Shown here in pieces: positions 1 through 8,577 of a stretch of 64,000 nt of DNA. Within the stretch, counting starts at the first letter, position 1, and each line of letters begins with the position of its first letter. Source of the stretch: Streptomyces puniciscabiei (lineage in GTDB: Bacteria; Actinomycetota; Actinomycetes; Streptomycetales; Streptomycetaceae); the NCBI RefSeq assembly GCF_006715785.1, contig NZ_VFNX01000001.1, positions 2,928,501-2,992,500 of the forward strand. Direction: 5' to 3'. The notes under the pieces are model-generated. The model had not been told where the DNA came from and did no database searches. It saw only the letters and a list, made by a program, of their open reading frames with translations. The translations under genes were made by a program, and so were the position numbers.

Positions 1-349
1 CGACCAGGTCGCACGCGAGGTCGCCGACGACGCCGGCAGCCGCGCACTGGCTCAGAACTACGCGGAACGCCTGCTGCTGGAGGAAGTGCCGTGCCAGAGC
101 GAGCCCGCCACCCACTGGGTCTACGGGCCGACGCGCACGATCGACGTCGCTGCGGACATCACCGCGAGCTGGATGGGTGTGTACGGCGGCGACCTGAACA
201 CCACAGGGACCGCGCCCCGAGGCAAGGAGCCGTGCGGAGGCGTCGCCGTACTCCGCAACGGCTCGCACTACGGGGTCCTGGAGATCGATGCCTGCCTGGA
301 CACGGCTGCGATGACGCGGATCGTCCGTGCGGCCGTGACACGGCTCTGA
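1..349 (+). CDS. Secreted protein, paralogue of the next gene (5' end outside window)
   Basis: The open frame runs in from the left edge, so the start and any signal peptide are missing. About 115 C-terminal residues are visible. They align by eye with the C-terminus of the gene at 483: both carry an HW-Y-G-TI pattern followed by GGVAV-R-G-H-G-(L/V)E. This one has three cysteines in the visible part. No enzyme motif is seen and function is unknown. The tandem arrangement suggests duplication of an extracellular protein gene. A GTG at 86 is in frame but internal to the conserved region, so it is not the start. Confidence 0.7.
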   Translation, partial: DQVAREVADDAGSRALAQNYAERLLLEEVPCQSEPATHWVYGPTRTIDVAADITASWMGVYGGDLNTTGTAPRGKEPCGGVAVLRNGSHYGVLEIDACLDTAAMTRIVRAAVTRL

Positions 350-482
350 GACCACCCCGCCCCCCGTGGGCGTGACACGGGTCACATCGATCGCGGAGAT
401 CGCCATCCAACATCTCCCGTACCTCCGGCATCTCCCAGATGTACGACGACGCCAACCGCGTCGCGACCAGACAGGAGATGAG

Positions 483-1178
483 ATGTTCGACAACCAGGCA
501 GCCCGCAGGAAGTCCGCGCGTCGCGGCCGTACCGCAGGAACAGTCGCCTGCGTCGGTGCCGCCCTGATAGCGGTCGGCATCGGCGCGCTTCCCGCCGCCG
601 GCGCGGAGACGAGTTCTGCGAGCCGGTCGGCGACCGCCTTTGCCGCCGCTGCTGCCGAACCCGGTCTCGGCTCCGCCGCCCTGATGCAGAGTGACGACTT
701 CTTCCAGCAGGGCCTGGCCCCGGTCCGCGCGACGGTGGACCTGACCGGGAAGCAAGCTCTCTCGGCATGCTCCGGCGAGGAGACGATGCGAGAGCTGACC
801 AAGGGGAAGGCCGCCGCCTATGCCGACGTGACCTGGACCTTCGACACCAAAGGCACCTCGCTGACCGAATCCGTCGCGGACGGTACCACCGGCGCATCGG
901 CGGCCTCGTACGCGAAGCAGCTCGACAAGCTGGTGCGCGGCTGCCAGGACGAGCCGCGTGGCCACTGGTACTACGGCAAGGGGCACACGATCACCGTCAA
1001 GGCCGGCGAGGGAAGTTGGTACCCGGCCTTCAGCGGCGACGGCAAGGTTGCCGGCGGCGTCGCGGTGATCCGCAGCGGCCACAGGTTCGGCATCGTCGAG
1101 CTCACCGGTCAGCCCAGCGACGACCCCGGCTACATGGAGGGCATCACCGCCGGTGCCGTCAACCGGCTGGCCGGCTGA
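483..1178 (+). CDS. Secreted protein of unknown function
   Basis: 231 aa. The ATG at 483 follows CAGGAGATGAG and gives a classical signal peptide: basic stretch RRKSARRGR, a hydrophobic segment at about residues 18-38, and a probable cleavage after AAGA. An in-frame GTG at 366 would only add a non-signal-like extension. The mature part is acidic to neutral with few cysteines and no recognised catalytic motif. Its C-terminal half resembles the truncated gene on the left edge, so the pair are tandem paralogues. I do not recognise the family. Extracellular location is inferred from the signal peptide only. Confidence 0.75.
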   Translation: MFDNQAARRKSARRGRTAGTVACVGAALIAVGIGALPAAGAETSSASRSATAFAAAAAEPGLGSAALMQSDDFFQQGLAPVRATVDLTGKQALSACSGEETMRELTKGKAAAYADVTWTFDTKGTSLTESVADGTTGASAASYAKQLDKLVRGCQDEPRGHWYYGKGHTITVKAGEGSWYPAFSGDGKVAGGVAVIRSGHRFGIVELTGQPSDDPGYMEGITAGAVNRLAG

Positions 1179-1507
1179 TCCGATCCGGGCGGTTCCGGGA
1201 GCTGTTCGCGTGGGTGCTGCCCCCGTCCTGGGACCGTCCGGGCCGGCTGATGAACGTCCGGTCGGGGTTCAGCAGTGACGTGCAGGGCGTGAGGCCCGGT
1301 GGAGAGCGGGAGGCCCGGTGGACCGCGCCGGCGAGCCGGGCCGACGCGTTCAGCGCGTGGGCAGCGGGGGAAATCTGTCATGGCGAGCCCACATCTGCGT
1401 GCCTGCCGGAGTTAGGGTTGTCGCACGACGCGGATGGTGCCGGATCCTTCGGACACCAGTGCCCGGCACGACCGAATCCCTCGCCGCGTCCCCGGAACGA
1501 AGGTGCC
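1179..1507. other. Intergenic region upstream of the MerR-type gene
   Basis: About 330 bases without a credible gene. Short frames here have no ribosome binding site and no recognisable product. The region presumably carries the promoter of the regulator at 1508, but I cannot point to a clear -35/-10 pair. Confidence 0.4.
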
Positions 1508-1846
1508 ATGCCCGCTGAGAACGCCTCCGTCGCAGGCAACCTCGACGATGACGACTACCCCGCCTACACCATGGGGCGGGCGGCGGACGTTCTCGGCACC
1601 ACCCCCGCCTTCCTCCGGGCCGTCGGTGAAGTCGGACTGATCGTTCCGCTGCGTTCGGAAGGCGGCCACCGCCGTTATTCCCGCCGCCAGTTGCGCATCG
1701 CCGCCCGCGCCCGTGAGCTCGTCGACCAGGGCACCCCCATCGAGGCCGCGTGCCGCATCGTCTCCCTTGAGGACCAGCTCGACGACGCCCTGCGTCTGAA
1801 CCGGGAAATACGCCGGAAGCTGGCCGAGCACGTCGCAGATACCTAG
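1508..1846 (+). CDS. MerR-type helix-turn-helix regulator
   Basis: 112 aa. Residues 20-55 ([19 protein letters not shown], then [16 protein letters not shown]) are a MerR winged-helix DNA-binding region with the typical [11 protein letters not shown] turn. The rest is a short helical tail with no cysteine-rich or drug-binding effector domain. The ATG at 1508 follows GAACGAAGGTG. It precedes a cold-shock gene and a DEAD-box helicase, a neighbourhood I recall as conserved in Streptomyces. A role in regulating that stress block is inferred from position only. Confidence 0.8.
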   Translation: MPAENASVAGNLDDDDYPAYTMGRAADVLGTTPAFLRAVGEVGLIVPLRSEGGHRRYSRRQLRIAARARELVDQGTPIEAACRIVSLEDQLDDALRLNREIRRKLAEHVADT

Positions 1847-2076
1847 TGCCGCCACTACAGAAATACACGTCGACACAGGAGGACAATTACCGGACGCTCC
1901 CGAAAACGTATGACCGTCTCCATCCGGCCTGTGTTAACGTGAGAGCAGTTGCAGTTTTGGTTGCCAGAGATTTTTTCTTTGCAGAGCTTTCCGGATCTTT
2001 CCGGAGGGGTGATCATCGCGGCGACTCGGCTCCGCAAAGTGCGGAGTCCGGCACTGCCCCCCAAGGGAGATTCAAT
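1847..2076 (+). promoter_or_regulatory. Promoter and long 5' leader of the cold-shock gene
   Basis: 230 bp unusually rich in A/T for this genome around 1940-2000. It holds GTTAACGTGAG (possible -10), a T-run near 1971-1979 and two small hairpins: CCGGA/TCCGG near 1990-2004 and CTCCGC/GCGGAG just before the start. Long structured leaders are typical of csp mRNAs. The exact transcription start cannot be read from sequence. Confidence 0.45.
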
Positions 2077-2283
2077 ATGGCATCTGGCACCGTGAAGTGG
2101 TTCAACGCGGAAAAGGGCTTCGGCTTCATCGAGCAGGAGGGCGGCGGCGCTGACGTCTTCGCCCACTACTCGAACATCATCAGCAACGGTGGCTTCCGCG
2201 AGCTTCAGGAAGGCCAGAAGGTTAGCTTCGACGTCACGCAGGGCCAGAAGGGCCCGCAGGCCGAGAACATCGTTCCCGCCTGA
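2077..2283 (+). CDS. Cold-shock domain protein (CspA family)
   Basis: 68 aa, a single OB-fold cold-shock domain. It begins [20 protein letters not shown] and contains RNP1 (KGFGFI) and RNP2 (DVFAHYS), the aromatic nucleic-acid-binding surface. Family members bind single-stranded RNA and DNA and act as RNA chaperones and antiterminators. The start follows AAGGGAG with good spacing. It sits in a leader-rich transcription unit followed by a strong terminator and then an RNA helicase gene, a natural partner in resolving RNA structure. Confidence 0.95.
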   Translation: MASGTVKWFNAEKGFGFIEQEGGGADVFAHYSNIISNGGFRELQEGQKVSFDVTQGQKGPQAENIVPA

Positions 2284-2327
2284 CTCTGACGCGAATCCTC
2301 GTGAGCCGGTGGCTCGCGCATCACGTG

Positions 2328-2362
2328 GCTGGGGCCCGCGCTCTTGGGGCGCGGGCCCCAGC
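2328..2362 (+). terminator. Intrinsic terminator after the cold-shock gene
   Basis: A perfect 14-bp stem (GCTGGGGCCCGCGC at 2328-2341 pairing with 2349-2362) with a 7-base loop, followed by TCATTGATTTT. It separates the csp transcript from the helicase gene. Confidence 0.8.
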
Positions 2363-2493
2363 TCATTGATTTTCCCGTCTTCCGGATTTCCCGGACCGCC
2401 GGCCGTCCCCGCCCCCAGCGGCCACGAGGCCCGGCTCTTTTTTCTTCGGCTCATTCTTGCGAATCCTCGTGCGGCCATCGCCGCCGGACGGAA

Positions 2494-2520
2494 TTCCTCG
2501 ATACGCCGCATCGAGGAAGG
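2494..2520 (+). promoter_or_regulatory. Hairpin sequestering the helicase ribosome binding site
   Basis: TTCCTCGAT (2494-2502) pairs perfectly with ATCGAGGAA (2510-2518) around a 7-base loop. The 3' arm contains the Shine-Dalgarno GAGGAAGG (2513-2520) of the ATG at 2528. In this conformation ribosome access would be blocked. The structure is seen directly; translational control is inference. Confidence 0.55.
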
Positions 2521-2527
2521 TTCTTCC

Positions 2528-4042
2528 ATGAACCGCACCCCCCGTCACACCGGCACCGCTTCCGGCAGCCGCTTCCGTACGCAGGGGACGGGCCGTCAGG
2601 GCCCCCGTCCGGGTACCGGACGAAAGACCGGCCAGGGCGCAGGCTCCGGCCCGCGCCGACAGGAGTTCGCCCTGCCGGTCACCCTCACCGAGCCGCTGCC
2701 GGCGGTCGAGACGTTCTCTGAACTGGACTTGCCCGCAAGGCTGTTGGCCGCGCTCGGCGCCGAGGGCGTGACCGTGCCCTTCCCGATCCAGGCGGCCACA
2801 CTGCCGAACGCGCTGGCCGGCCGGCACGTCCTGGGCCGAGGCCGGACGGGCTCGGGCAAGACGCTCGCCTTCGGCCTGCCGGTACTGGCCCGGCTGGACG
2901 GACAGCGGGCCCAGCCCCGGCAGCCGCTCGCCCTCGTCCTGGTCCCCACCCGGGAACTGGCCCAGCAGGTCACCGACGCGCTCACCCCCTACGCCCGCGC
3001 CCTGCGGCTGCGGCTCGCCACCGTGGTGGGCGGCATGTCAACAGGCCGCCAGACGAGTGCGCTGCGCGACGGCGCCGAGGTCGTCGTGGCGACGCCCGGC
3101 CGGCTCAAGGACCTCATCGAGCGGCGGGCCTGCCGGCTGGACCGGGTCGCCGTCACCGTGCTGGACGAAGCCGACCAGATGGCCGACATGGGTTTCATGC
3201 CGCAGGTGACCGCGCTGCTCGACCAAGTTCCCGCGAGCGGCCAGCGCTTGCTGTTCTCGGCCACGCTGGACCGCAACATCGACCTGCTGGTACGCCGCTA
3301 CCTCCACGACCCCGTGGTGCACTCGGTCGACCCGTCCGCGGGAGCCGTCACCACCATGGAGCACCATCTGCTGCACGTGCGCGACGCCGACAAGGACACC
3401 GCCGCGACCGAGATCGCCGCACGCGAGGGACGCGTGCTCATGTTCCTGGACACCAAGCACGCGGCGGACCGGCTCGCCAGGCACCTGTTGTCCGTCGGGG
3501 TGCGTGCCTCGGCCCTGCACGGCGGCAAGTCCCAGTCGCAGCGCAACCGGACGCTCGCTCAGTTCAAGGACGGCCACATCACGGTGCTGGTGGCCACCAA
3601 CGTCGCCGCCCGCGGAATCCACGTCACGGGCCTCGACCTCGTCGTGAACGTAGACCCTCCCGGCGACCACAAGGACTACCTCCACCGCGGCGGCCGTACC
3701 GCACGCGCCGGCGAGTCCGGCACCGTCGTGACCCTCGTGCTGCCGCACCAGCGGCGAGCGGTGGACCGTCTGATGGGCGATGCCGGAATCGCTCCGCGCA
3801 CCGTGCGGATCCGCCCAGGTGAGGCCGAGCTGCAGCGCATCACCGGCGCCCGGACCCCCTCCGGCGTACCCGTCGTCCTCGCCGCACCGGTCGAAGGACG
3901 ACCCGAGGGCAAGGGATCGGTCGGCCGGCATCGCAGGAGCCGGGCCGCCGGCCGTGAAAGGAGCGGCCAGGGAGCCGGCCGTGGCGGAAGCGGCCGGGCC
4001 GCCGCCCGGGACCGTCGCAGTGCGCCGAGGAACACGCCATAG
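2528..4042 (+). CDS. DEAD-box ATP-dependent RNA helicase
   Basis: 504 aa. All core motifs are present in order: Q-motif (PFPIQAATLPNAL), motif I (GRTGSGKT), Ia (PTRELAQQ), Ib (TPGR), II (DEAD in VLDEADQMADMG), III (SAT), IV (VLMFLDTK), V (ARGIHVTGLDLVVN) and VI (HRGGRTARAG, where HRIGRTAR is more usual). Both ends are basic, Gly/Arg-rich low-complexity RNA-binding tails, as in RhlE/CsdA-type helicases. It lies downstream of a cold-shock gene and probably unwinds structured RNA in the cold. Its own Shine-Dalgarno is held in a hairpin, so autoregulation is plausible. Confidence 0.93.
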   Translation: MNRTPRHTGTASGSRFRTQGTGRQGPRPGTGRKTGQGAGSGPRRQEFALPVTLTEPLPAVETFSELDLPARLLAALGAEGVTVPFPIQAATLPNALAGRHVLGRGRTGSGKTLAFGLPVLARLDGQRAQPRQPLALVLVPTRELAQQVTDALTPYARALRLRLATVVGGMSTGRQTSALRDGAEVVVATPGRLKDLIERRACRLDRVAVTVLDEADQMADMGFMPQVTALLDQVPASGQRLLFSATLDRNIDLLVRRYLHDPVVHSVDPSAGAVTTMEHHLLHVRDADKDTAATEIAAREGRVLMFLDTKHAADRLARHLLSVGVRASALHGGKSQSQRNRTLAQFKDGHITVLVATNVAARGIHVTGLDLVVNVDPPGDHKDYLHRGGRTARAGESGTVVTLVLPHQRRAVDRLMGDAGIAPRTVRIRPGEAELQRITGARTPSGVPVVLAAPVEGRPEGKGSVGRHRRSRAAGRERSGQGAGRGGSGRAAARDRRSAPRNTP

Positions 4043-4121
4043 CCCGAGCACGGGGAAACGCTCCCTGCGGGCAGGACGAGCCGTCGCCCGCCCTGCCCGC
4101 CCCGACGAAGAGGAGAAGCCC

Positions 4122-4529
4122 TTGACGCCGATTCCGCCCCGAACACAGCAGCCCGACAGCGCCGCCGGCACCGGTCTGACGGCCCGCGACGCCATGCACG
4201 CTCCCGGGCCGCAGGTCGACGACCACATGGCGGTCGACGTGGCCCTGTCCGTGCTCATCGGTGCGCGCGTCCCGCATCTGCTCCTCAGGGACGAGGACGG
4301 CCGGTGCACGGGTCTGGTCACCCGGGCCCAGCTCGCCGCGCACCGCGGCGGCTCCTGGTACATCGACCGGACGCGGCTGCGGGACATCCCGCTCGACCGC
4401 GGACCGTTCACCTCGTCCACGGCCATACTCGGCGAGGCGGAGGCCGCCATGCGGGTCCGGGCGCTGGACACGTCCCCCGTGATCGACGAACACGGCTACG
4501 CCCTGGGCGTGCTCGCTCTCACGCCCTGA
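4122..4529 (+). CDS. CBS-domain protein
   Basis: 135 aa from a TTG start with the RBS GAGGAGAAG (4110-4118). One CBS pair can be read: MAVDVALSVLIGARVPHLLL with DGRCTGLVTRAQLA, then TSSTAILGEAEAAMR with TSPVIDEHGYALGVLAL. CBS modules bind adenine nucleotides and act as energy or ligand sensors. No fused catalytic domain is present. It lies 79 bp after the helicase and just before the small conserved gene at 4606, consistent with one stress operon. The non-ATG start is chosen because the RBS fits and upstream sequence overlaps the helicase tail out of frame. Confidence 0.75.
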   Translation: MTPIPPRTQQPDSAAGTGLTARDAMHAPGPQVDDHMAVDVALSVLIGARVPHLLLRDEDGRCTGLVTRAQLAAHRGGSWYIDRTRLRDIPLDRGPFTSSTAILGEAEAAMRVRALDTSPVIDEHGYALGVLALTP

Positions 4530-4605
4530 CCCTCGTCCGCCCCCGCCCGACCGCCGTCACCCGGTCACCGTCTCCGGCGTCATTCCCCATCTCGTGGAGG
4601 CAGCC

Positions 4606-4893
4606 ATGCGCTGTGTCATCGCCCGGTACCCCTTCGACCTGACCAAGATCGAGGTCGAACAGTCCATGACCGGCGTACCGCCCGAACCCCTCACCGGCGT
4701 GTCCGTCACCATCGACCGCCGCGTCTACCCCGTGATGCAGGTCGGGGAAGTGATCACCAGGCAGAACCGCCGTGACTTCACGGTGGCCGAGATGCGCCGG
4801 GCGCTGACCCGGCTCGGCTTCGCCTGCCACGACGCGCGCCCGGTCGCGCCAAGCCGGGATGCGCGGGCGGACGACGACGCGCTCGGCTGGTGA
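4606..4893 (+). CDS. Small conserved protein (SCO5918-like)
   Basis: 95 aa. It starts MRCVIARYPFDLTK with RBS GTGGAGG (4594-4600). I associate this sequence type and its position after a csp/DEAD-box/CBS block with the SCO5918 family of Streptomyces, from memory. The visible phrase VYPVMQVGEVITRQNRRDFTV is compact and predicted alpha/beta, with no membrane segment or catalytic motif. Function is unknown. Co-transcription with the RNA-helicase block suggests a link to RNA metabolism or cold response. Confidence 0.7.
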   Translation: MRCVIARYPFDLTKIEVEQSMTGVPPEPLTGVSVTIDRRVYPVMQVGEVITRQNRRDFTVAEMRRALTRLGFACHDARPVAPSRDARADDDALGW

Positions 4894-4924
4894 ACACTTC
4901 CCGGCCGATCGCCGCCGGGGCGGC

Positions 4925-7480
4925 TCAGGTCCTGACCGTGAGGTAGAGCCAGCCGCCCCACGTGGTCAGGTTGGTGTTGTCCTGCGTGCTGTGCACGTAC
5001 TGCGAGCGCACCCGGAACTTCTGGTTGACCGCGTTGGTGAGGCTCAACTGCGTCACCCAGGTGCTGTTCGGGTCGAGGGAGTAGCAGCCCGAGGTGGTGA
5101 GCGTGTGCCAGGCGCCGCTGTAGTACTCCTGGGCCTGGAACTTCTCGCACTGGCCGGACTTGTTCGGTGTCACGACGGCGGTCACCCGCGGCTTCACCGT
5201 GTGGTGGTACACGCGGTAGGTGACGCCGCTGTACGTCGTGCTCGTGTAGTAGCCGCCCAGCGTCTCCGCGATCTTCACCTGGTCGTAGGCGGTGTGGGTG
5301 GCTGTGGCCGGGGCGTAGCGGTAGTCGCCCGCGAAGGACGCCGTGAACGTCGTGTTGCGGGTGAGCTTGTACGTGGCCGACAGGTTGCCGCCCGCGTCCA
5401 CGGTGCCGGTCTTGACCAACGTCTTCCCGCCGCCGTAGGGCTGGGCGTAGAGCGAGACCGTACGGCCGTTGTACGTCGTGCCCAGGTGGGCGGTGACGGT
5501 GGCGGTGGCGCCGTACGCGTAGGAGGACGCGTTGGTGGTGACGGACAGGGCCGTCGCGGTCCGGGACACCTGGACGATCGCGGACGCGGTGGCCGCCTTG
5601 TGGGAGGCGTCGCCCGGGTAGCCGACCGTGTAGGTGTTGGCGCCACCGATGGACGGCGTGTCCTTGACCGTGATCGTGCCGTCGGCTCCGACGGGCACGG
5701 TCCACTGCGCGGGCGTCGTGGTGTGGGCGGCGTCCGTACGGGTCACGGTGACCGTCTCGCCGCTGTCGTACGGCGTGTCGCTCAGCGCGCCGCTGAACGT
5801 CAGCGCGGAGCCGCGGGTGGCGGTCGCGGGCGCGTTCAGCGTCAGGGCCGGAGCGTACGGGGAGACCTGGACGGACGCGTCGGAGGACGTCGGCTGGTGC
5901 GTGGCGTCACCCGCGTACGACAGGTGGTAGGTGAACCGTCCCGCGCGGTCCGGGTCGTCGGTGACGGTGAACTCGGTGGTGGCGGGGTCGACCGTGACCG
6001 ACGGCAGCTGCGTCGTCTCCTGGGTGTCCTCGTTCGTCCGCGACACCTGGACGGTGGTGCCCTGGGGAAGGCCGCCGAGGTTCAGCTGGGTCATGAGCGA
6101 ACCGGTGAAGACCACCGAACGGGGCGACGCCGAACTGATGTCGGGGAACGGGATGGTGGTGGACAACCTCGCCACGTGCACCGTCAGGGACGCCGTCGCG
6201 GCCCGGTGCGTCGCGTCGCCCGCGTACGTCACCTGGTAGGTGTGCGCGCCCTCGTCCTGGCTGGTGTCGCTGATGGCGAAGGTTCCGTCCTTGCCGACGG
6301 TGGCGTCGGGCAGGGCCGTGCCGTCGCGGGTGACCTGGAGCGACGCGCCGGCCGGTAGCAGGCCCCTGGTACTCAGCGAGCCGGTCAACGTGTACTGCTG
6401 GGTGGGAACCGCGTACTGCGGGGGATTCAGGGACAGTTGCGTGTCGGTGAGCTTGGGATCGCTCAGCACGTTGAGGGTGTAGGCCCCCGAGGAGTCCTGC
6501 GTGACGGCGTAGAGCGTCAGGCCGTCGGCTCCCCACCGCAGGCCGTCCGGGGTCAGGGTCCCGGACGGGAAGGTGACGTGGTTCTCGGCGAGGGTGTTCG
6601 AGCCGGCGTAGAGGTAGACACCGGCGGCCGAGCCCGAGGGGCTGCCGACGGCGATCGTTCCGTCGGTGTCCAGGGCGAGCGCGTTCGGGCCGGTGCCGCC
6701 GGTGAAGTAGACGGAAGGGCTGGCGACGGCGAGGTCCGCGGTGCGGTAGACACGGGCGGCGGGCTGCTGGGGAGCGGCGAGTACGACCTCGGTGCCGTCT
6801 GCGGTGACTTGGAGGCCGGTTGCCGTGCCGCCGGCGACGAGAGTGTCGGCCTTGACGGACGCCGCCTGGGAGGAGACGTCGAAGGTGGCCACGTGGCTGA
6901 GGTTCTGCTGCGGCTCCTCGGCCGCGAGCACACCTCCGCCCGTCGCGAGCAGGGGTGCGACCGACCAGTGCGACATCGAGGGCTGAGGTGTCGGCGCCGG
7001 GTCGGCGGCGGACGGATCCACCGATCCGATGGCGCCCTTGCCGTCGGCCGTGTATCCGTACCAGAGCCTGCCGCCCGCCACCGCGACGGAGGCCGGGGCG
7101 CTGCCCGTACCGGTCGAGTAGCGGGCGGACTCGGTGAGTTTCGCCGTGTCGACGGCGGCGACCGCGTCGCCGTCCGACAGCGCCGCGTAGAGCGTGGCAC
7201 CGTCGGCGGACAGCGCCAGACCAGTGGCGCCCGGCTCGTTCTCGATGGTCGTGACGGGGGTGCCGGACAGGTCGGTCACCACGATGCCGGTCGAGCCGGC
7301 ACCCTGGCTGAAGAAGATGTGCTGGTGGGCGGCGTCGACCAGCATGTGTGAGTAGTGGGACAGCGGCAGAGCCGCCGTGCTGTCGGCCCAGGCGGCGGAG
7401 CCGGTGAGGCCGACGGTGACAGTGGTCAGCCCCGCGACGACCGATATCGCCGCGGTGACGGAGACCTGCTTGAGGCTCAT
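4925..7480 (-). CDS. Secreted beta-propeller protein with Ig-like repeats
   Basis: 851 aa. The ATG at 7480 follows AGGAG (minus strand) and gives a signal peptide MSLKQVSVTAAISVVAGLTT ending at AWA-DS. Residues 40-350 form a YncE/NHL-like propeller (repeats such as TGLALSADGATLYAAL and NALALDTDGTIAVG). Then come about four Ig-like modules sharing the phrase (S/T)YAGDATH(R/Q/K), and a C-terminal beta-rich domain with two cysteines. There is no catalytic motif and no sortase signal. It is likely an extracellular adhesion or structural protein. It is convergent with the stress block and ends just before the biosynthetic cluster. Confidence 0.8.
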   Translation of the reverse strand: MSLKQVSVTAAISVVAGLTTVTVGLTGSAAWADSTAALPLSHYSHMLVDAAHQHIFFSQGAGSTGIVVTDLSGTPVTTIENEPGATGLALSADGATLYAALSDGDAVAAVDTAKLTESARYSTGTGSAPASVAVAGGRLWYGYTADGKGAIGSVDPSAADPAPTPQPSMSHWSVAPLLATGGGVLAAEEPQQNLSHVATFDVSSQAASVKADTLVAGGTATGLQVTADGTEVVLAAPQQPAARVYRTADLAVASPSVYFTGGTGPNALALDTDGTIAVGSPSGSAAGVYLYAGSNTLAENHVTFPSGTLTPDGLRWGADGLTLYAVTQDSSGAYTLNVLSDPKLTDTQLSLNPPQYAVPTQQYTLTGSLSTRGLLPAGASLQVTRDGTALPDATVGKDGTFAISDTSQDEGAHTYQVTYAGDATHRAATASLTVHVARLSTTIPFPDISSASPRSVVFTGSLMTQLNLGGLPQGTTVQVSRTNEDTQETTQLPSVTVDPATTEFTVTDDPDRAGRFTYHLSYAGDATHQPTSSDASVQVSPYAPALTLNAPATATRGSALTFSGALSDTPYDSGETVTVTRTDAAHTTTPAQWTVPVGADGTITVKDTPSIGGANTYTVGYPGDASHKAATASAIVQVSRTATALSVTTNASSYAYGATATVTAHLGTTYNGRTVSLYAQPYGGGKTLVKTGTVDAGGNLSATYKLTRNTTFTASFAGDYRYAPATATHTAYDQVKIAETLGGYYTSTTYSGVTYRVYHHTVKPRVTAVVTPNKSGQCEKFQAQEYYSGAWHTLTTSGCYSLDPNSTWVTQLSLTNAVNQKFRVRSQYVHSTQDNTNLTTWGGWLYLTVRT

Positions 7481-7929
7481 GGAGCTCCTGTTGAAAAGGT
7501 GAACAAGCAAGTCGGACGATAACCCCTGTCACTGACGAGGCTGTCTTCGCAGGCTCCTCCTTCCCCGCAGGAACAGGGAGTTTGCCCTGTTTCGCCGCCA
7601 CGGCCACGCCGCCCCCCGCACAATTCCGCAGGTCAGCGCCTTTCACCCGGCCTGGTAAAAGGTTGGTGCCGATGGCGGCGGCGAGCCGGCGAGTGAGCCA
7701 CCGTCAAGCGATCTGCTCCTCCGGCACATGTGCGGGCGGCATCTCGCGCCTTCGGCCCAGGTGCTGGTGCCCCTGGCTGCCTGGTGGGTCATGTCGGCAC
7801 TGGGAGCGTGCTCTTTGGGCGACCCCGATCGTGCTCTCCCGTTGAGCGTTCCCGTCCCGTCCGCCGCACGGGAGTCTTCATGGCAGGCCGCGGCCAGCGG
7901 ACGCGGAGCAGCTCTGGAGGAGGGAACGG
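7481..7929. promoter_or_regulatory. Divergent promoter region at the cluster boundary
   Basis: About 450 bases between divergent genes. A clear inverted repeat AACAGGG (7572-7578) N6 CCCTGTT (7585-7591) could be an operator. No gene is supported: the frames here lack RBS and coding character. It should hold the promoter of the first cluster gene and of the propeller gene. Confidence 0.45.
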
Positions 7930-8466
7930 ATGCTCGACAAGGGGGCAGTTGCGCTCCCTGCCGTGGACGGCAGGGAGTTCAGGCAGGCCATGGGCAGGTT
8001 TCCCACGGGCGTCGCGATCGTCGCCTCCGGCGCGGGGACGAGCACCGAGGCGCTGACCGTGAACTCGGTGACCTCCGTCTCGCTCCACCCGCTCCTGGTC
8101 TCGGTCTGCCTGCGCCCCGAGGGACGCGTCTCCCGGCGGATCGCCCAGCGCCGGGAGTTCACGCTGAGCTTCCTCACCGCCGACCAGGAGCACGTGTCGG
8201 CACAGTTCGCCTCCCACGACCGGCCGGTCGGGCTCCAGGCACAGCGGCAGCTCGGCGATCTCGTGGGCCCGCGCGGCTCGGTCCTGGTCCACGAGGCCCT
8301 GGCCGCCATGGAGTGCACGGTGGAGGCGTTCCACAACGGCGGGGACCACGTGATCCTCCTCGGCCGTGTCGAGGGCCTGCACCTCGGCGACGCGGCCGGG
8401 GAACCGCTGGTCTTCCACCGCGGCGCCTACACCCGGCTCGCCTCGTACGCCGGCGCACAGGGCTGA
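7930..8466 (+). CDS. Flavin reductase (two-component monooxygenase partner)
   Basis: 178 aa, the flavin reductase domain of the HpaC/ActVB type. It contains FRQAMGRFPTGVAIVAS, then the flavin-binding TVNSVTSVSLHPLLVSVCL, and a C-terminal LLGRVEGLHLGD...LVFHRGAYTRL. The start follows GGAGGAGG. Such enzymes supply reduced FMN/FAD to a partner monooxygenase. The obvious partner here is the luciferase-like enzyme at 28753, at the far end of the cluster. This is the first gene of the biosynthetic cluster and probably the head of the operon running to 13104. Confidence 0.85.
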   Translation: MLDKGAVALPAVDGREFRQAMGRFPTGVAIVASGAGTSTEALTVNSVTSVSLHPLLVSVCLRPEGRVSRRIAQRREFTLSFLTADQEHVSAQFASHDRPVGLQAQRQLGDLVGPRGSVLVHEALAAMECTVEAFHNGGDHVILLGRVEGLHLGDAAGEPLVFHRGAYTRLASYAGAQG

Positions 8467-8577
8467 GCATGGCCGGGCTCGCGACACGGGCCGGTGCGCC
8501 CGAGCGGCGACCGGGCCGGAAGAACGGGACCGAGCAACGACCCCCAGGCCGCCGACGCGGCCGGAAAGGTGCATGAC

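Noticed and set aside
4859..6358. Long + strand frame antisense to the propeller gene
   Set aside because: Repetitive Arg/Gly/Val composition, no RBS, and overlaps a well-supported secreted protein on the other strand.
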